Notes under the pieces: generated by a model
What the model saw: only the letters and a program-made list of their open reading frames with translations
Told to the model about the DNA's origin: nothing
Databases searched by the model: none
Position numbers and translations under genes: made by a program
Part shown: piece after piece, positions 1-10,917 of the stretch
Layout: the number at the start of each line of letters is the position of its first letter
Numbering within the stretch: the stretch's first letter is position 1
NCBI GenBank assembly: GCA_948470475.1
Contig: OX419343.1
Span: 5,975,633 to 6,039,632 of the forward strand
Reading direction: 5' to 3'
Source of the DNA: Galaxea fascicularis
Lineage: Eukaryota; Cnidaria; Anthozoa; Scleractinia; Euphylliidae
DNA: 64,000 nt

Positions 1-2139
1 GACGGACTTTCTGGTTTTAACTTGCTCCAAGCGGCTGTCTTAGATGGGGACTATGATACTGTATCCAAAGCGAATGGCCTTCTCGATGACTTTGTAAAAA
101 GTATGGAATCGGAGAAAACAACATTCGACGCAAGTGTTTTTCGTGGGAAATCTGCAGCTGATATTCTGTCAAGTGTAGAAGGGAGAGGAGTAGGTCACGA
201 TAAAATCGACAAGCTTCATCGAGAGATGGTTGAGATTGAGCAATCACTGAATGAGTTACACCACCGTGCAAAGACCGACGATGTGGAACAGGTAATAGAA
301 GTCGTTCTGTCGAAGGATGGTGTAGATGTCAATTTCCCCGCAAAACATAATCTGACGCCTTTGATGTGTGCAAGTCAGTCATCCTCTGGTAAATTGGTCA
401 AGTCTCTCATCGATCTTGGTGCGGACATAAACGCTCAAAGAGCCGACGACAGAAGAACACCTCTGTTGTTAGCAACTGGTTGGAATCACTACATGGCCAC
501 TCACCTGTTATTGAAGCAAGGCGCTGATGCGAATGTTCAGTCTGTCCTTGAAAACAAAGAAAATACAGCTCTTCACAACACTGCTTCACAAGGATTTTTC
601 AACATTTCAAAGTTACTAATTATATCGCGATGCAACGTAAACCAACAGAACGTGGATGGGGAAACCCCACTTTATATTGCAGTCCAGCATGAAAGTGAAC
701 CTCTTCTCAAGCTCTTGCTCGAAAACAAGGCGGATGTGAATATTCCAGACCACTGGAACAATACACCACTTCACATAGCGGCTCGTGGAGGATTTATGAA
801 CATTTCTCGGCTACTAGTTGCATCAGGATGCAACATCAACCAGAAGAACGGCGAGGGGGAAATCCCACTTCATATTGCAGTGGAGAACAACAGAGAACCT
901 GTTGTAAAGCTCTTGCTTGATAACAAGGCCGATGTGAATATTAAAGACCGTAGAGGAAATACAGCACTTCACAGAGCAGCTCGTCAAGGATTTTTGAACA
1001 TATCACAGTTACTAATTGAAGCAGGATGCAACATCAATCAGAAGAACGCCGATGAAGAAACCCCACTCCATCTTGCAGTCCAGACAAATAGTGAACCTAT
1101 CGTAAAGCTCTTGCTTGATAACAAGGCCGATTTGAATAGTCAAGACGATAAAGGAAATACAGCACTTCACAGAGCGGCTCGTCGAGGATTTTTGAACATA
1201 TTACAGTTACTAATTGAAGCAGGATGCAACGTCAATCAGAAGAACAGTTGCAAGGAAACCCCACTCTATTTTGCGGTCGAGACAAATAGTGAACATATCG
1301 TAAAGCTCTTGCTTGATAACAAGGCCAATGTGAATATTGAAGACGGTAGAGGAAATACAGCACTTCACGTAGCTGCTCGTGGAGGATTTTTGAACATTTC
1401 TCGGCTACTAATTGCATCAGGATGCAACATCAATCAGAAGAACGCTTACAAGGAAACCCCACTCTATTTTGCAGTGAAGAAAAATCGTGAACTTGTGGTT
1501 AGGCTCTTGCTGGATAATAAGGCCAAAGTGAATATTGAAGACGGTGGAGGAAATACTGCACTTCACATAGCCTCTCGCCGAGGATTTTTGAACATTTCTC
1601 GGCTACTAATTGCATCAGGATGCAACATCAATCAGAAGAACGCTTACAAGAAAACCCCATTCTATTTTTCAGTCGAGGGAAATTGTGAATTTGTGTTTAG
1701 GCTCTTGCTTTATAACGAGGCCAATGTGAATATTGAAGACGGTAGAGGAAATACAGTACTTCACATAGCTGCTCGTGGAGGATTTTTGAACATTTCTCGG
1801 CTACTAATTGCATCAGGATGCAACATCAACCAGAAAAACGGCAAGGGTGAAACCCCACTTCATATTGCAGTCCGGAATGAAAGGGAACCTCTTCTCAATC
1901 TCTTGCTCGTAAACAAGGCGGATGTGAATATTCCAGACAATTGGGGCAATACACCACTTCACATAGCTGCTCGTGGAGGATTTTTGAACATTTCTCGGCT
2001 ACTAATTGCATCAGGATGCAACGTCAACCAAAAAAACGACGACGGGGAAACCCCACTTCATATTGCAGTCGAGAACAACAGAGAACCTGTCGTCAAGCTT
2101 TTAGGAAATACACATCGCGCAGAATGCCTATTATTTTGA
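1..2139 (+). CDS. Terminal ankyrin-repeat exon of an upstream paralogue (5' partial)
   Basis: The frame is open from base 1 to the TGA at 2137-2139. It aligns from its first codon with the last exon of the gene at 22860-46002 (matching from 43888), so the window starts about 42 nt inside this exon and the TTG at 22 is not a real start. About 170 leader residues (with VNFPAKHNLTPLMCASQ, then two diverged ankyrin repeats) precede eight 66-residue double ankyrin units. Each unit pairs a GNTALHxAARxGFLNIS repeat with an ETPLxxAV...VKLLLDNKADVNI repeat. Ankyrin repeats bind proteins; no catalytic motif is visible here. The last repeat is cut short and runs into a short unrelated tail (ending AECLLF), which looks like a small internal deletion. 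By homology the rest of the gene (glycosyltransferase, TM, TRADD-N) should lie upstream of the window. The exon is clear; full gene architecture is inferred. Confidence 0.85.
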   Translation, partial: DGLSGFNLLQAAVLDGDYDTVSKANGLLDDFVKSMESEKTTFDASVFRGKSAADILSSVEGRGVGHDKIDKLHREMVEIEQSLNELHHRAKTDDVEQVIEVVLSKDGVDVNFPAKHNLTPLMCASQSSSGKLVKSLIDLGADINAQRADDRRTPLLLATGWNHYMATHLLLKQGADANVQSVLENKENTALHNTASQGFFNISKLLIISRCNVNQQNVDGETPLYIAVQHESEPLLKLLLENKADVNIPDHWNNTPLHIAARGGFMNISRLLVASGCNINQKNGEGEIPLHIAVENNREPVVKLLLDNKADVNIKDRRGNTALHRAARQGFLNISQLLIEAGCNINQKNADEETPLHLAVQTNSEPIVKLLLDNKADLNSQDDKGNTALHRAARRGFLNILQLLIEAGCNVNQKNSCKETPLYFAVETNSEHIVKLLLDNKANVNIEDGRGNTALHVAARGGFLNISRLLIASGCNINQKNAYKETPLYFAVKKNRELVVRLLLDNKAKVNIEDGGGNTALHIASRRGFLNISRLLIASGCNINQKNAYKKTPFYFSVEGNCEFVFRLLLYNEANVNIEDGRGNTVLHIAARGGFLNISRLLIASGCNINQKNGKGETPLHIAVRNEREPLLNLLLVNKADVNIPDNWGNTPLHIAARGGFLNISRLLIASGCNVNQKNDDGETPLHIAVENNREPVVKLLGNTHRAECLLF
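547..2115 (+). repeat. Coding tandem array of 198-bp ankyrin double units
   Basis: About eight head-to-tail copies of a 198-bp (66-codon) unit lie within the ankyrin exon. Each carries a GCNINQKN-type signature followed by TPLxxAV. Neighbouring copies (for example around 1430 and 1628, which share an AYK insertion) are nearly identical at DNA level. This points to recent duplication or gene conversion inside the exon. Confidence 0.8.
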
Positions 2140-3063
2140 TGACATTTACTCACTGTACGGCAAAAATTATAGGTCTGTAATATTAGCGCTGTAGCGTAAA
2201 CTGAGTGACTCTCACTGGTCCAAATCTACGCGCGTCCTGTTCCGCAAAGAATACCGCTCAGCTCATCAACTTGTGAGGGCGGAGCTTAAAGACAAAGGCC
2301 GCGTAAGCTATTGTTAATTCTATTGTTTCCTAATATTGCACCTTTGCCGTATGGCTAAATGAGTGCCTACCGGCAACAAGTGTATAAGTCACTTCAATAA
2401 TATAACAGATCGAGGTTTTTTTAAAGGCCGATTGGCCTGCTTCATACTCTTCATAAATAGGGCAACTCTTACCTTCCGCCAAACCCATGGCCTTCCTTCG
2501 AACCCATGATAACTTAACTGTCGATTATAAAATAAAGTGAATAGACTACTCGTGCCTGAATCTTGAGTAGCTTATGATCGAAAAAGTGAGCGCGCGCGTG
2601 CCTAGGAATGTTGTTTTCTTTATTGCGAAAAAAAGAGAGGCTTTTAACTATAACATTTTGCTAAGAAACTTAAGCTTCATTCTATGGTACCGTGTTTAAG
2701 AGCAAAAGCATGACTTTTGCTCTGGTATGCTAATTCAAGTTGTTGGGTCTCCATGCAATGCTACTAGCGCTTTTCGATCCTGCGGCTTTCCTTTGTTCCA
2801 TCACTGCCATCACCACATTCGCAGTAACTTACAGATACAGTATAAACAGTTTTAGCTGAGAGTGACAAACGAAGACTATGGAAAAATGTTGTCGCCGGCC
2901 TCAAGGATTTTACAAGTCCATTGAGACGCCTTTGATTCTCCGTGGCCGTAAAATATGTGAACGAAAACCTGAAGTTCTTGGCACCTTCCGAGCTGAGCGC
3001 ATCATGGCCAAAAAGATTCTTAACGAGAGACCTTACCACATGATTACTGCGGTTTTCAATAAC
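2140..3063. other. No gene recognised
   Basis: A+T-rich sequence downstream of the ankyrin exon, presumably its 3' untranslated and intergenic DNA. Short open frames around 2764-3138 occur on both strands. They show no recognisable domain and end inside the inverted repeat that follows. Confidence 0.4.
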
Positions 3064-3323
3064 ATGCGAACTCTGAAGTTCAAAAGCTAACTGACGTTTG
3101 CGCTTTTCGCTGCCGTCAATCATCTTAGCGGACCTCATAGGAAACAGAAGTTTACTTCAACGAGTTCAAAAGGTCATGGTTTGTGATTGGTGATTGGTGG
3201 ATTTAGATCCGTTTTGTGTGTTTCTGAATTTCAAAGTTCATTCCTTGTGATCGAAATTATGATTGACGGCAGCGAAAAACGTAAATTGTTAAGGCGACTT
3301 TTGAACCTCAGAGTTCGCGTGTT
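3064..3323. repeat. Imperfect inverted repeat, about 60-bp arms
   Basis: The left arm (3064-3123, through CTGCCGTCAATCAT) is mirrored by the right arm (3260-3323, beginning ATGATTGACGGCAGCG). The arms differ at several positions, so this is an old hairpin. No target duplication was found. Confidence 0.6.
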
Positions 3324-3956
3324 TTTGAAAAGCGCAGTAAATGGCATGAATTAACATCGGATGGATCAGGTTTTCGAAGAGCTCTGAAAAGAGGCTCCCG
3401 ACCACTATCGTACAGCTGTAGTTATTGGTCGCACACGTCATCGTTGCTTTGTCCGTAGATCCTGAGTAAATCTAGATGCTTATGGCAATTTTGAAATTCA
3501 CCGTAGTTGTGAATATTTTTGAAAGTCAAGGAGTGGTTTTCTATGGGCGGCCGTCACCACCAAAAATACAAGATTAATAAACGGCACAGACCAAACATAA
3601 ATGGTTTAGTGATGGTTTGCGAAATGGAATAAATGATTGAGAAATGATACTGTGTAAAGTACAAATAGGTAGGTGTTCTTGTGTTTAACGGTCTACTGAA
3701 ACAGTAAATGATGTACACAATTTAGAAATGGTTCAGTCACCGATATCAAAATGGAACAAACTAATAAGAATCGGTTTATTTAAATGAGCATCCATCTTAC
3801 CACGATACGTAGAATGATCAGGTCTGACAACAAACGGTCAAGTGTTCCGTTTCAAATGGTGTAATTAATGATTGGATGGTTGAAGTAATCGGCAAATCAT
3901 TTAATTCACCAAGAAATGGTTCAACTCACCGACCAATGGTTTAGTGTAGTGTCAGC
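3324..3956. other. No gene recognised; degenerate ATGG-TTTAGT words
   Basis: A+T-rich stretch with recurrent short words such as AAATGGTT and ATGGTTTAGTG between 3600 and 3950, suggestive of a decayed simple repeat. No coding signal. Confidence 0.4.
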
Positions 3957-3959
3957 TGA

Positions 3960-5329
3960 GGGGCTGTTTACATGGAGGTAGGAAGATCCTAGCACTAGAA
4001 AGATCCCCGAAAGATCCTAGAAGGCGGATCATCCTAGCGCCATATCATTACCAGAAATTCGGGTCATCGATCAAATGTCCTCTCCAAAGAACTTTAAAAA
4101 TGGCGGCCCACGATTACAAAGGATTGTATGGGAAAAAATAAAAAAATTCAAATATCATGCATATTAGGAAAACTAGCCTGCTTCCCCTGATCTCAAACGA
4201 ACAAACAGTGTTTTGGTGTTCTCACGATATAACTTTTTAGGTGTTTAATGAAAGATAAGTTCGGACAAATCGCGCTTCAAAATTTACCTGAAAACAGTCG
4301 CTTAATGCCCATGTGCTCTCAAATTTAGGTAAATATCACTTACCGAAAACTCCATTTTGGAGCACAAATCTTGCACATGGACATCTTCCCTTGATCTCTA
4401 TCGTGATGAATTAATGTCACAGATTTGGTTGGAAATATTCCGTAACTCGTTGAAAACCTGCGGACAAATTTAAAGGTTTGATAGTGAAATATCTGGCCTC
4501 TACGCTCTTGACCGCCATTTGCAAGTAATTGCTTTAGGAATTGCTAAAACGTACGACCATTTTGTCTCTTTCTGCACTGTTTATTTTTGAAGCCATGTTA
4601 AAACACATGTAACCAGGCAGTTTTAAGATCAAATCCGCTGTGTATTGACTTGGCAGGCTCGCTTAAATATAAACAAAGAAAGGTTGCGAAACAGTTTGCG
4701 AAACCGGAAGGAATATACCACATCACTGTAACAGCTGTAACACTATTCGTTTGCAAAAAATTCTTGAGCGATCGCGAACGGCAGAAAACGGATGCGAAAC
4801 TCCGACTTAGTAGAAACTGGTTCAAAATCCGCCGAAGAAAGATTCAGTGCGACATAATTTACACGTTCCTTGCTTCGAACCGATCTTTCCATGTTTTTTT
4901 ACGTAATCTAATACCTCCGGGCATGCTCTGTTGAACTTTGAGTACACCGCAGTCAGGAAGTATCGCGTGAACGAAATGACTCGGATTTCTGGTAATGTGT
5001 TTTCTGTATTCAGTTTACATGCAAGAGGTCGTACTTGGCTCTAGTGCTAGGATCTTCCTAGCTGTGAGCTAGGAAGATCCTAGCGCTAGGAACATCCTAG
5101 CACCATGTAAACTACCTTCGCTAGGAAGTTCCTGGTACTAGGGACAAAAAAACAAACATGGCGGCGGCTGGTTGTTCACGGTATTCAGCTGCCAAAGGTC
5201 GACAATCTTGCTTTCATTCTCCACTTCCACCTAGACAGAAATTTCTGCATGTAAACCAAACGAAAAGTTGTTTCGCCTTCTAGGATCTTCCTAGTGCTAG
5301 GATCTTCCTACCTCCATGTAAACAGCCCC
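3960..5329. mobile_element. Non-autonomous inverted-repeat DNA element with TGA target duplication
   Basis: Both termini carry GGGGCTGTTTACATGGAGG followed by GTAGGAAGATCCTAG-type sequence in inverted orientation, giving arms of about 60-70 bp. TGA flanks both sides (3957-3959 and 5330-5332). A 3-bp target duplication and GGG-starting termini fit PIF/Harbinger-type elements. A second, diverged set of the same terminal words in inverted orientation sits inside at 5040-5130, so this may be a nested pair. The internal open frame at 4650-4934 has no recognisable domain. Confidence 0.7.
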
Positions 5330-5332
5330 TGA

Positions 5333-5868
5333 TTTAATACAATAGTGAAGTGGACAAGTCAAGACTGAAACGATTCAGTCAATGTCGGGTCTGACGTAAT
5401 GCCATCATATTTGGCGCCAAAATAGGAGAGTGAATGACCGTGACACAAGTCACACCGACTCGGCGAGCTTGACCCAGCGTGTTCCAACTTCGGTAAGTTT
5501 GCTTCTTTTTATTTTATTTCGCAATGCATTTCTGTCCACAAGATATGTCTTTGAGGGTACCAGAGGGGACCTAGACCTAGAAATTAGAGAGATTAAGCTT
5601 GACGTTACGTAGTCTTACGTCAAACGACAAAAATGAAACTTTTGCCGTCGCTCTTTAGCTCCTTGAACAGTAGAGTGAAGAATAATAGGAGACATTTTTC
5701 TATTTTTATGTGATTTAATGAAGGATTAGAAGAAAAAAAACACAAATCCAGAGGTCATCTTTGCCGTTTGCCGTTTGATGAAAGACCACGTAATAAACGT
5801 CAAACTTAATCTCTGTATTATGACAATATTTCTGACATCAGATAGGATATTACATCAAGGTCAAAGAA
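5333..5868. other. No gene recognised
   Basis: Mixed-composition sequence between two inverted-repeat elements. The 60-codon frame at 5430-5612 has no recognisable feature. Confidence 0.4.
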
Positions 5869-5876
5869 GGTTAAAG

Positions 5877-6752
5877 CACAGGCGGCCCAGACGTTGTTTG
5901 TGATTTACATACGTGACACTAGTATTGCGCCATTTAAGAGAATGTATGAAAATGGTTCAAAAATCGCTCTAAATTCAACTTGTAGTCAAGGATTTAAATA
6001 AAAGAAGCTTACTTTAGTCTGCGCTTGTGTTATTTTGAAGTCTTTGTGGCAGCTGAGTCGTTCTAAAGTCGTTCTAATGCCATTTTGACGATTTAAACTT
6101 TTCCCGGTTTGCTTTCCAGTAAAGAGAAACGAAAGGCTGGCGACATGGTCGGCCGACGGTTCGCACTCAAAGCTCCATAAATTCCACTAACTCACCGCTT
6201 GCAGAGCAAATTGACCTGTGCCTCCCTACGGTTGAGGGCGACTTTTTCGTGACGGAGGGGTCGCTAAGCCAACGATTTTGAAATCCGTGGCCAAGATAAC
6301 TCGTTACGGATCTAGACGAAGCAAAAACGGGCAGCCAGCGCTCGAAAAGGAGCGTTTTTCGGGCGGATAAGATAAACCTTGGAATCCGAGGCGAAGCAAC
6401 TAGAAAGAAGAATTATCGACGGCTGCCGTGACGCAATTTTGGCGAGCTCCGAGCATTTTAGTGGAATTTATGGAGCTTTGAGTGCGAACCGTCGGCCGAC
6501 CATGTCGCCAGCCTTTCGTTTCTCTTTACTAGAAAGCAAACCGGGAAAAGTTTAAATCGTCAAAATGGCATTAGAACGACTTTAGAACGACTCAGCTGCC
6601 ACAAAGACTTCAAAATAACACAAGCGCAGATTAAGGTAAGCTTCTTTTATTTAAATCCTTGACTACAAGTTGAATTTAGAGCGATTTTTGAACCATTTTC
6701 ATACATTCTCTTAAATGGCGCAATACTGTCACAAACGTCTGGGCCGCCCGTG
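5877..6752. mobile_element. Long-hairpin (foldback) element, hAT-like
   Basis: Two arms of roughly 290-310 bp (5877-6187 and 6459-6752) are near-perfect reverse complements around a loop of about 270 bp. The termini read CACAGGCGGCCCAGACG on the left and its near complement on the right. GTTAAAG (possibly GGTTAAAG) flanks both ends (5869-5876 and 6752-6759), a 7-8 bp duplication compatible with hAT transposition. The left arm holds about 19 extra bases near its outer end. No transposase frame is present, so it would depend on a partner in trans. Confidence 0.75.
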
Positions 6753-6954
6753 GTTAAAGTCACGAACCTAAACTCAAAGGAAATCTCACTTTTGTTCCTT
6801 GTCTTGTTTCAGATTTAATGTTTCCCGACTATTTGCCACTATGGTACGGATTTTGTTCTATATTTTAACGCTATATTTTAAATTGACAACGTTGATTCCA
6901 TAGATATATGCTTAGGCAATTCGATCACATCAAAGCGATTGTCCTCGGAAATAC

Positions 6955-6982
6955 TGTGTTACAAACAACTGGGCCGCCTACT
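6955..6982. repeat. Solo terminal-repeat relic of the neighbouring hairpin element
   Basis: TTACAAACAACTGGGCCGCC closely resembles the right terminus of the 5877-6752 element. No partner end was seen nearby. Confidence 0.4.
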
Positions 6983-7287
6983 CACCTATTCGCCGATCTT
7001 TATCTATCTGAAATATGTCAAATATGTGGTACTTTGAATGCAAACTTTATTCACTATACTCTAACTCTGTATTGTCATTAACATACCTTGGTTCTTGGGC
7101 AGTGGCCTTTTGGGAAAATACCAGTTAATTTTGAGATGGTTTACATTTTTTGTACACTACTAATTGTCGCGCATGTGGTTTTCTTTTATTATTTTCTAGG
7201 GTATTTCTTAACACTATTTTTCTTTGCCTAAGATTTTTCTTTGGCGAAATCCGACTATGAATTTCTTAATTTGTAATCCTGTATAGG
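6983..7287. other. No gene recognised
   Basis: A+T-rich sequence without coding signal or clear repeat. Confidence 0.35.
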
Positions 7288-7452
7288 AAAAAAGATGGCG
7301 GTTGTACATTCCGTCAAGTACAAGGAAAGTCATATTTTTGCTGTATTTCCCTGTGGTAACCACATTGTGTATTCTAGGTTTGAAGGTTTTGGGACATTTC
7401 CGTGCGTTTTTTTTAGCGCATCATGGGGAAATGTACCAGTCGCCATCTTTTT
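7288..7452. mobile_element. Small hairpin MITE
   Basis: AAAAAGATGGCGGTTGTACATT at the left is mirrored imperfectly by AATGTACCAGTCGCCATCTTTTT at the right, enclosing about 120 bp. No clear target duplication. Confidence 0.5.
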
Positions 7453-7623
7453 ACCTGGGGTGGATTGCTGAACCACCTCCCCTCCCCTCCCATACTTGCA
7501 AAATAAATATGCGAGAATAACGCTTGGTCAGGGAGGAAAGAGAATTTTAATGCCATCAACTGCTTTTGATTTTCTTCTTTGAAATTTGACCTATATTCTA
7601 ATGTTAACACTCAGAATAATACG

Positions 7624-8202
7624 ATGGATTTCCAACAACAACTCGCGTCAGAGTTGAAGGCAATTATTGAAGATCTGGAAAGAGGAGACCGGGGTCGTGG
7701 GTCAGAGCCAACTGCTATGAGACTCGAGAGTCTCATAAAAACTGCACTTCTGAATGGGGATATCTCCTTAGAATCCGTGGACTTGATGAATCAGGCTCGT
7801 CAACAGTTAATGACGGCTTCGCTTGGCGAGCCATCATCATTCACATAGTATCAAGCACCCATTCAGAGTGGAGAAGGGCGACGTGGGAGACCTAAATTTG
7901 AGATTCCTGAACAGCAACTCTTGTTTTTTAAAGGTAATTCCAAAACGAGCAAAAAAAAGTCATATTTTCTTCAGCCCATTTATGTTACACGCACTGACAA
8001 AGACCATAAAATTAATTTTCTACAGAAAATCATTTCACCTATCAGGAGATAGCTGCGATGCTAGGTGTGAGCAAGCGTACAGTTGAAAAGAGGATTGCGG
8101 AGTATGAACTTACCAACCGGTCCCGCTACAGTTACATTGACGATGACATGCTAGACTCCTTTGTTAAACATATCATGGCTAACTTACCTAGGTCTGGTAA
8201 GC
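7624..8202 (+). pseudogene. Broken transposase/integrase-type gene, N-terminal part only
   Basis: The first exon runs from ATG 7624 (start MDFQQQLASELK) through a helical N-terminal segment. An in-frame TAG at 7846-7848 interrupts it, but the same frame stays open beyond to GRPKFEIPEQQL and a donor (AAG|GTAATT at 7933/7934). A second exon after TTTCTACAG (from about 8024) encodes a helix-turn-helix-like segment, YQEIAAMLGVSKRTVEKRI, then SRYSYIDDDML, and reaches a GTAAGC donor near 8203. Phases match across the intron. The order resembles domesticated or transposon-borne integrase-core proteins, in which a DDE domain would follow; none is found downstream. Family placement is from memory of the pattern and moderate. 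The stop and missing catalytic part make it a pseudogene fragment. Confidence 0.55.
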
Positions 8203-9535
8203 CTCGTAAAAACATTAAAGCATAATTATTTTATTTAAATCGATTGGCAGATTACTAGCCATGCGCAACATAGTCGAGGTTTTGCATAACTTTCGAGAAT
8301 TCTCCCACCCCTCCGAGTGTTAAGATGAGGCTCTGTAAACACGGAAAAAGTGCTCTATTGCTTTCATTAAATAATTCTTACAAATTCGGGCAAATCTGAA
8401 ACGCCACAACCGAGTTTACATACTCTCATCTAAACACACCTATCGACCAATGAGAACCCGCGTAGAATATAGTGGCTCAGTTATTTTATAAAAAGCCATG
8501 TAAAATGTATTCCCCAAGCACAGGGGCTGTAAACCCCACGGAAAGGGTAAACGTATGGCACACCGTAAGAGAACATGTCTCTTCATTGTGTAAAGACACA
8601 CTCTTAAGATTTTATCATTCTTGATATTTCATTCATTTAGTGACTCTTGATATTCATAAATTTTGTCAGTGAAATGAAGATTGATATCCAGGACGTAACG
8701 ATGTAGCCTTGTTTAAATTAAGTTAACGGTTCCCTTGGCGTTCTCAGCGTGCTGAGAAACTCGTGCTCTTTCAAAGGTGTTTTCCGCCGTCAATTAGAAA
8801 AATAAGTAATTTCCAAAACGAACCTTGTTTATTCAGGGCGCACTACCGCTCACACCTTCGCAGCAGAACTCGCATACTAATCGGTTCTGCTTGCCTCATT
8901 AAAATCTAGCTTAGCCACGCGTCCTAACACCTTTTGAGTTCTTTGTTCCCAGTGGAACCCTTTACAGCTAAATTGTACTTACCTTTTCAACTTAAAAGTA
9001 AACTCTGTTTCGACAGAATCCTAGTAAAATTTGATTACTTTCAGACTAGCGATTTCAATTGTGGTATAAGAATTCAGCCTGCAAGATCAGTATTTTGAGT
9101 TTTGCAAATTTTTGCACGGACAGTTGAACTCAGCTCAATTTCAATTCTTTTAATTTTCCGACTTTGATCACCTGGAAACACCTACTTTCTGCATATGAAT
9201 GCTATTTACCTTTGTAAAAACCAATCAACTTATAGCTTAGCATAAATGGACCATGTTCTGTAAGCTTGGGAGATTTTGTTAAGAGTTGAGTTAGTTGTGC
9301 TATCACTCTCGACGAAGCTAGTTGCTCAAGAATAAAGCCGTTAACTACCAAATCCTGCGGTGTGCCTGTTATATAAAATCTGTCCCGTACCATAATGACT
9401 AAATTGACTAAGTTCATAGAAAAAAAATAATGCCTGTTGCAAATGATCTGCGTTTAGCAAAACGTTCGCAATCCTTTATCCAGAAACTCTTACCTTGAAG
9501 TACGTCTTGAAACTTGTCGAGTGTAGCACAACGTC
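8203..9535. other. No gene recognised
   Basis: About 1.3 kb of A+T-rich sequence with only short chance frames and no strong repeats. Confidence 0.35.
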
Positions 9536-9541
9536 TGCGGC

Positions 9542-10267
9542 TATGGAGTTCCATCCCCGCCAAAAATCAAAGTTGATCACAACATTCAACTTGACAGTTT
9601 AACAATTAACTTGGCAAACCTCAACATCATATTTCACTCTTCAACTTTGTACTTTGTATCACAAACATTGAAACTTTTGACATCAACTTTCAAAGTGACG
9701 GTTCAACATTCAACTTTATCCGTCAACATTCATGTTTACATATCAACAATGGTCTTGGCACATGGGCTGTCAGCGAAAGATGACGTTTGAATCTCCAAGT
9801 CGAATGTTGAGTTGCCAAAGGCGCTCCAATCCCGCCAAAATTGAACTTCAGAATTCAACTTTCAAGTTGATAATTCAACATCAAATGTTACTTATCAATA
9901 CCCGTGTTTAACAATGAACATTGCTATTGCTGATGACGCAAATATGCTAGTTCACCATAACGTAATGTTCGATCTCTGAAAGTTGGTTGTTTAGTTATCA
10001 GAACGTACCAATCCCGCCAAAAATGCCATTGAAGCACTGTAGGGGAGGGGAAGGGTAATTTTGTACGCTGTGGTTATATGGCCGGTAACCGGCCAAGGTG
10101 TTAAAAACACTAAATGGCCGGCAGTGCGAGATTTTTCTAAAAATTGTCGAATCAAAGAATCGTGGCTAATCCAAACCATCGTATGTCGATTAGGAAAAGT
10201 CAAGCGATCCTGAAATGATTTGTAGATCTCAAGTCCAGCGCTTGCTTTATGCTGGGCTTATTGGACG
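9542..10267 (+). repeat. Left 726-bp arm of composite inverted repeat
   Basis: Reverse complement of 13488-14213 with few differences. Equal arm length and near identity imply a young structure or gene conversion between arms. Confidence 0.75.
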
Positions 10268-10502
10268 AACTGTATTTCGTGACACTGAATTTTTTTCAGG
10301 TCGACTGCCGGCCAAGGCGTTAAAAACACTAAATGACCGGCGGTCCGATAAAAATTGTAGAAATGATCGATAAATCCTTCGAAACCGGTTGCATAGATGG
10401 CTGATCTTTGACAGTTTAAATTGACTGGAATTCTTCGATCTTGCAGTGTTTTTAACACCTTGGCCGGCAGTCGAAGTGTCACGAAATACGAATCGTACAG
10501 TC
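10268..10502. repeat. Short hairpin inside the composite element
   Basis: ACTGTATTTCGTGACACT near 10270 and its near complement at 10474-10500 bracket inner inverted copies of GCCGGCCAAGGCGTTAAAAA (about 10308 and 10446). The same GGCCAAGG-TTAAAAACACT word recurs in both outer arms, so the hairpin shares ancestry with them. Confidence 0.55.
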
Positions 10503-10917
10503 CGGGGGGGGGGGGTGCCGCTGGCCTCTCAGAACCCCTACCCCATTATAGTCTATTCTGTGGCCAATTATAGACCCCATCTTAGTCACTTTTGGGAAAA
10601 TGTAATTTTCGCGATCCCAGCCTAATCACTTTCTCTTTATGCCTCTACGTTAAGTAGGTCTGTAGAACACTTTACTTTTCACCTACAGTACAAACATTCT
10701 GGTACATTTGCTAACCGTTAGTATTTACAAACGCACCGTCATAAATAGTTGAAATGCAAACATTCTTCTTTAACGGGAACGTCATAATGGTTTCTTACAT
10801 GGATAAAAACAATTTATTTAGAACCCGGCTACAGATCAGAAGATTCATACTCCCAATAAAAATATTGGCAAGACCGTTTTATCGGTACCTGTACAACTGT
10901 CACGTTGAAAGCTATTA

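Noticed and set aside
4598..4934. Opposed ORFs inside the 3960-5329 element
   Set aside because: Both strands open over the same bases, no domain; not a transposase.
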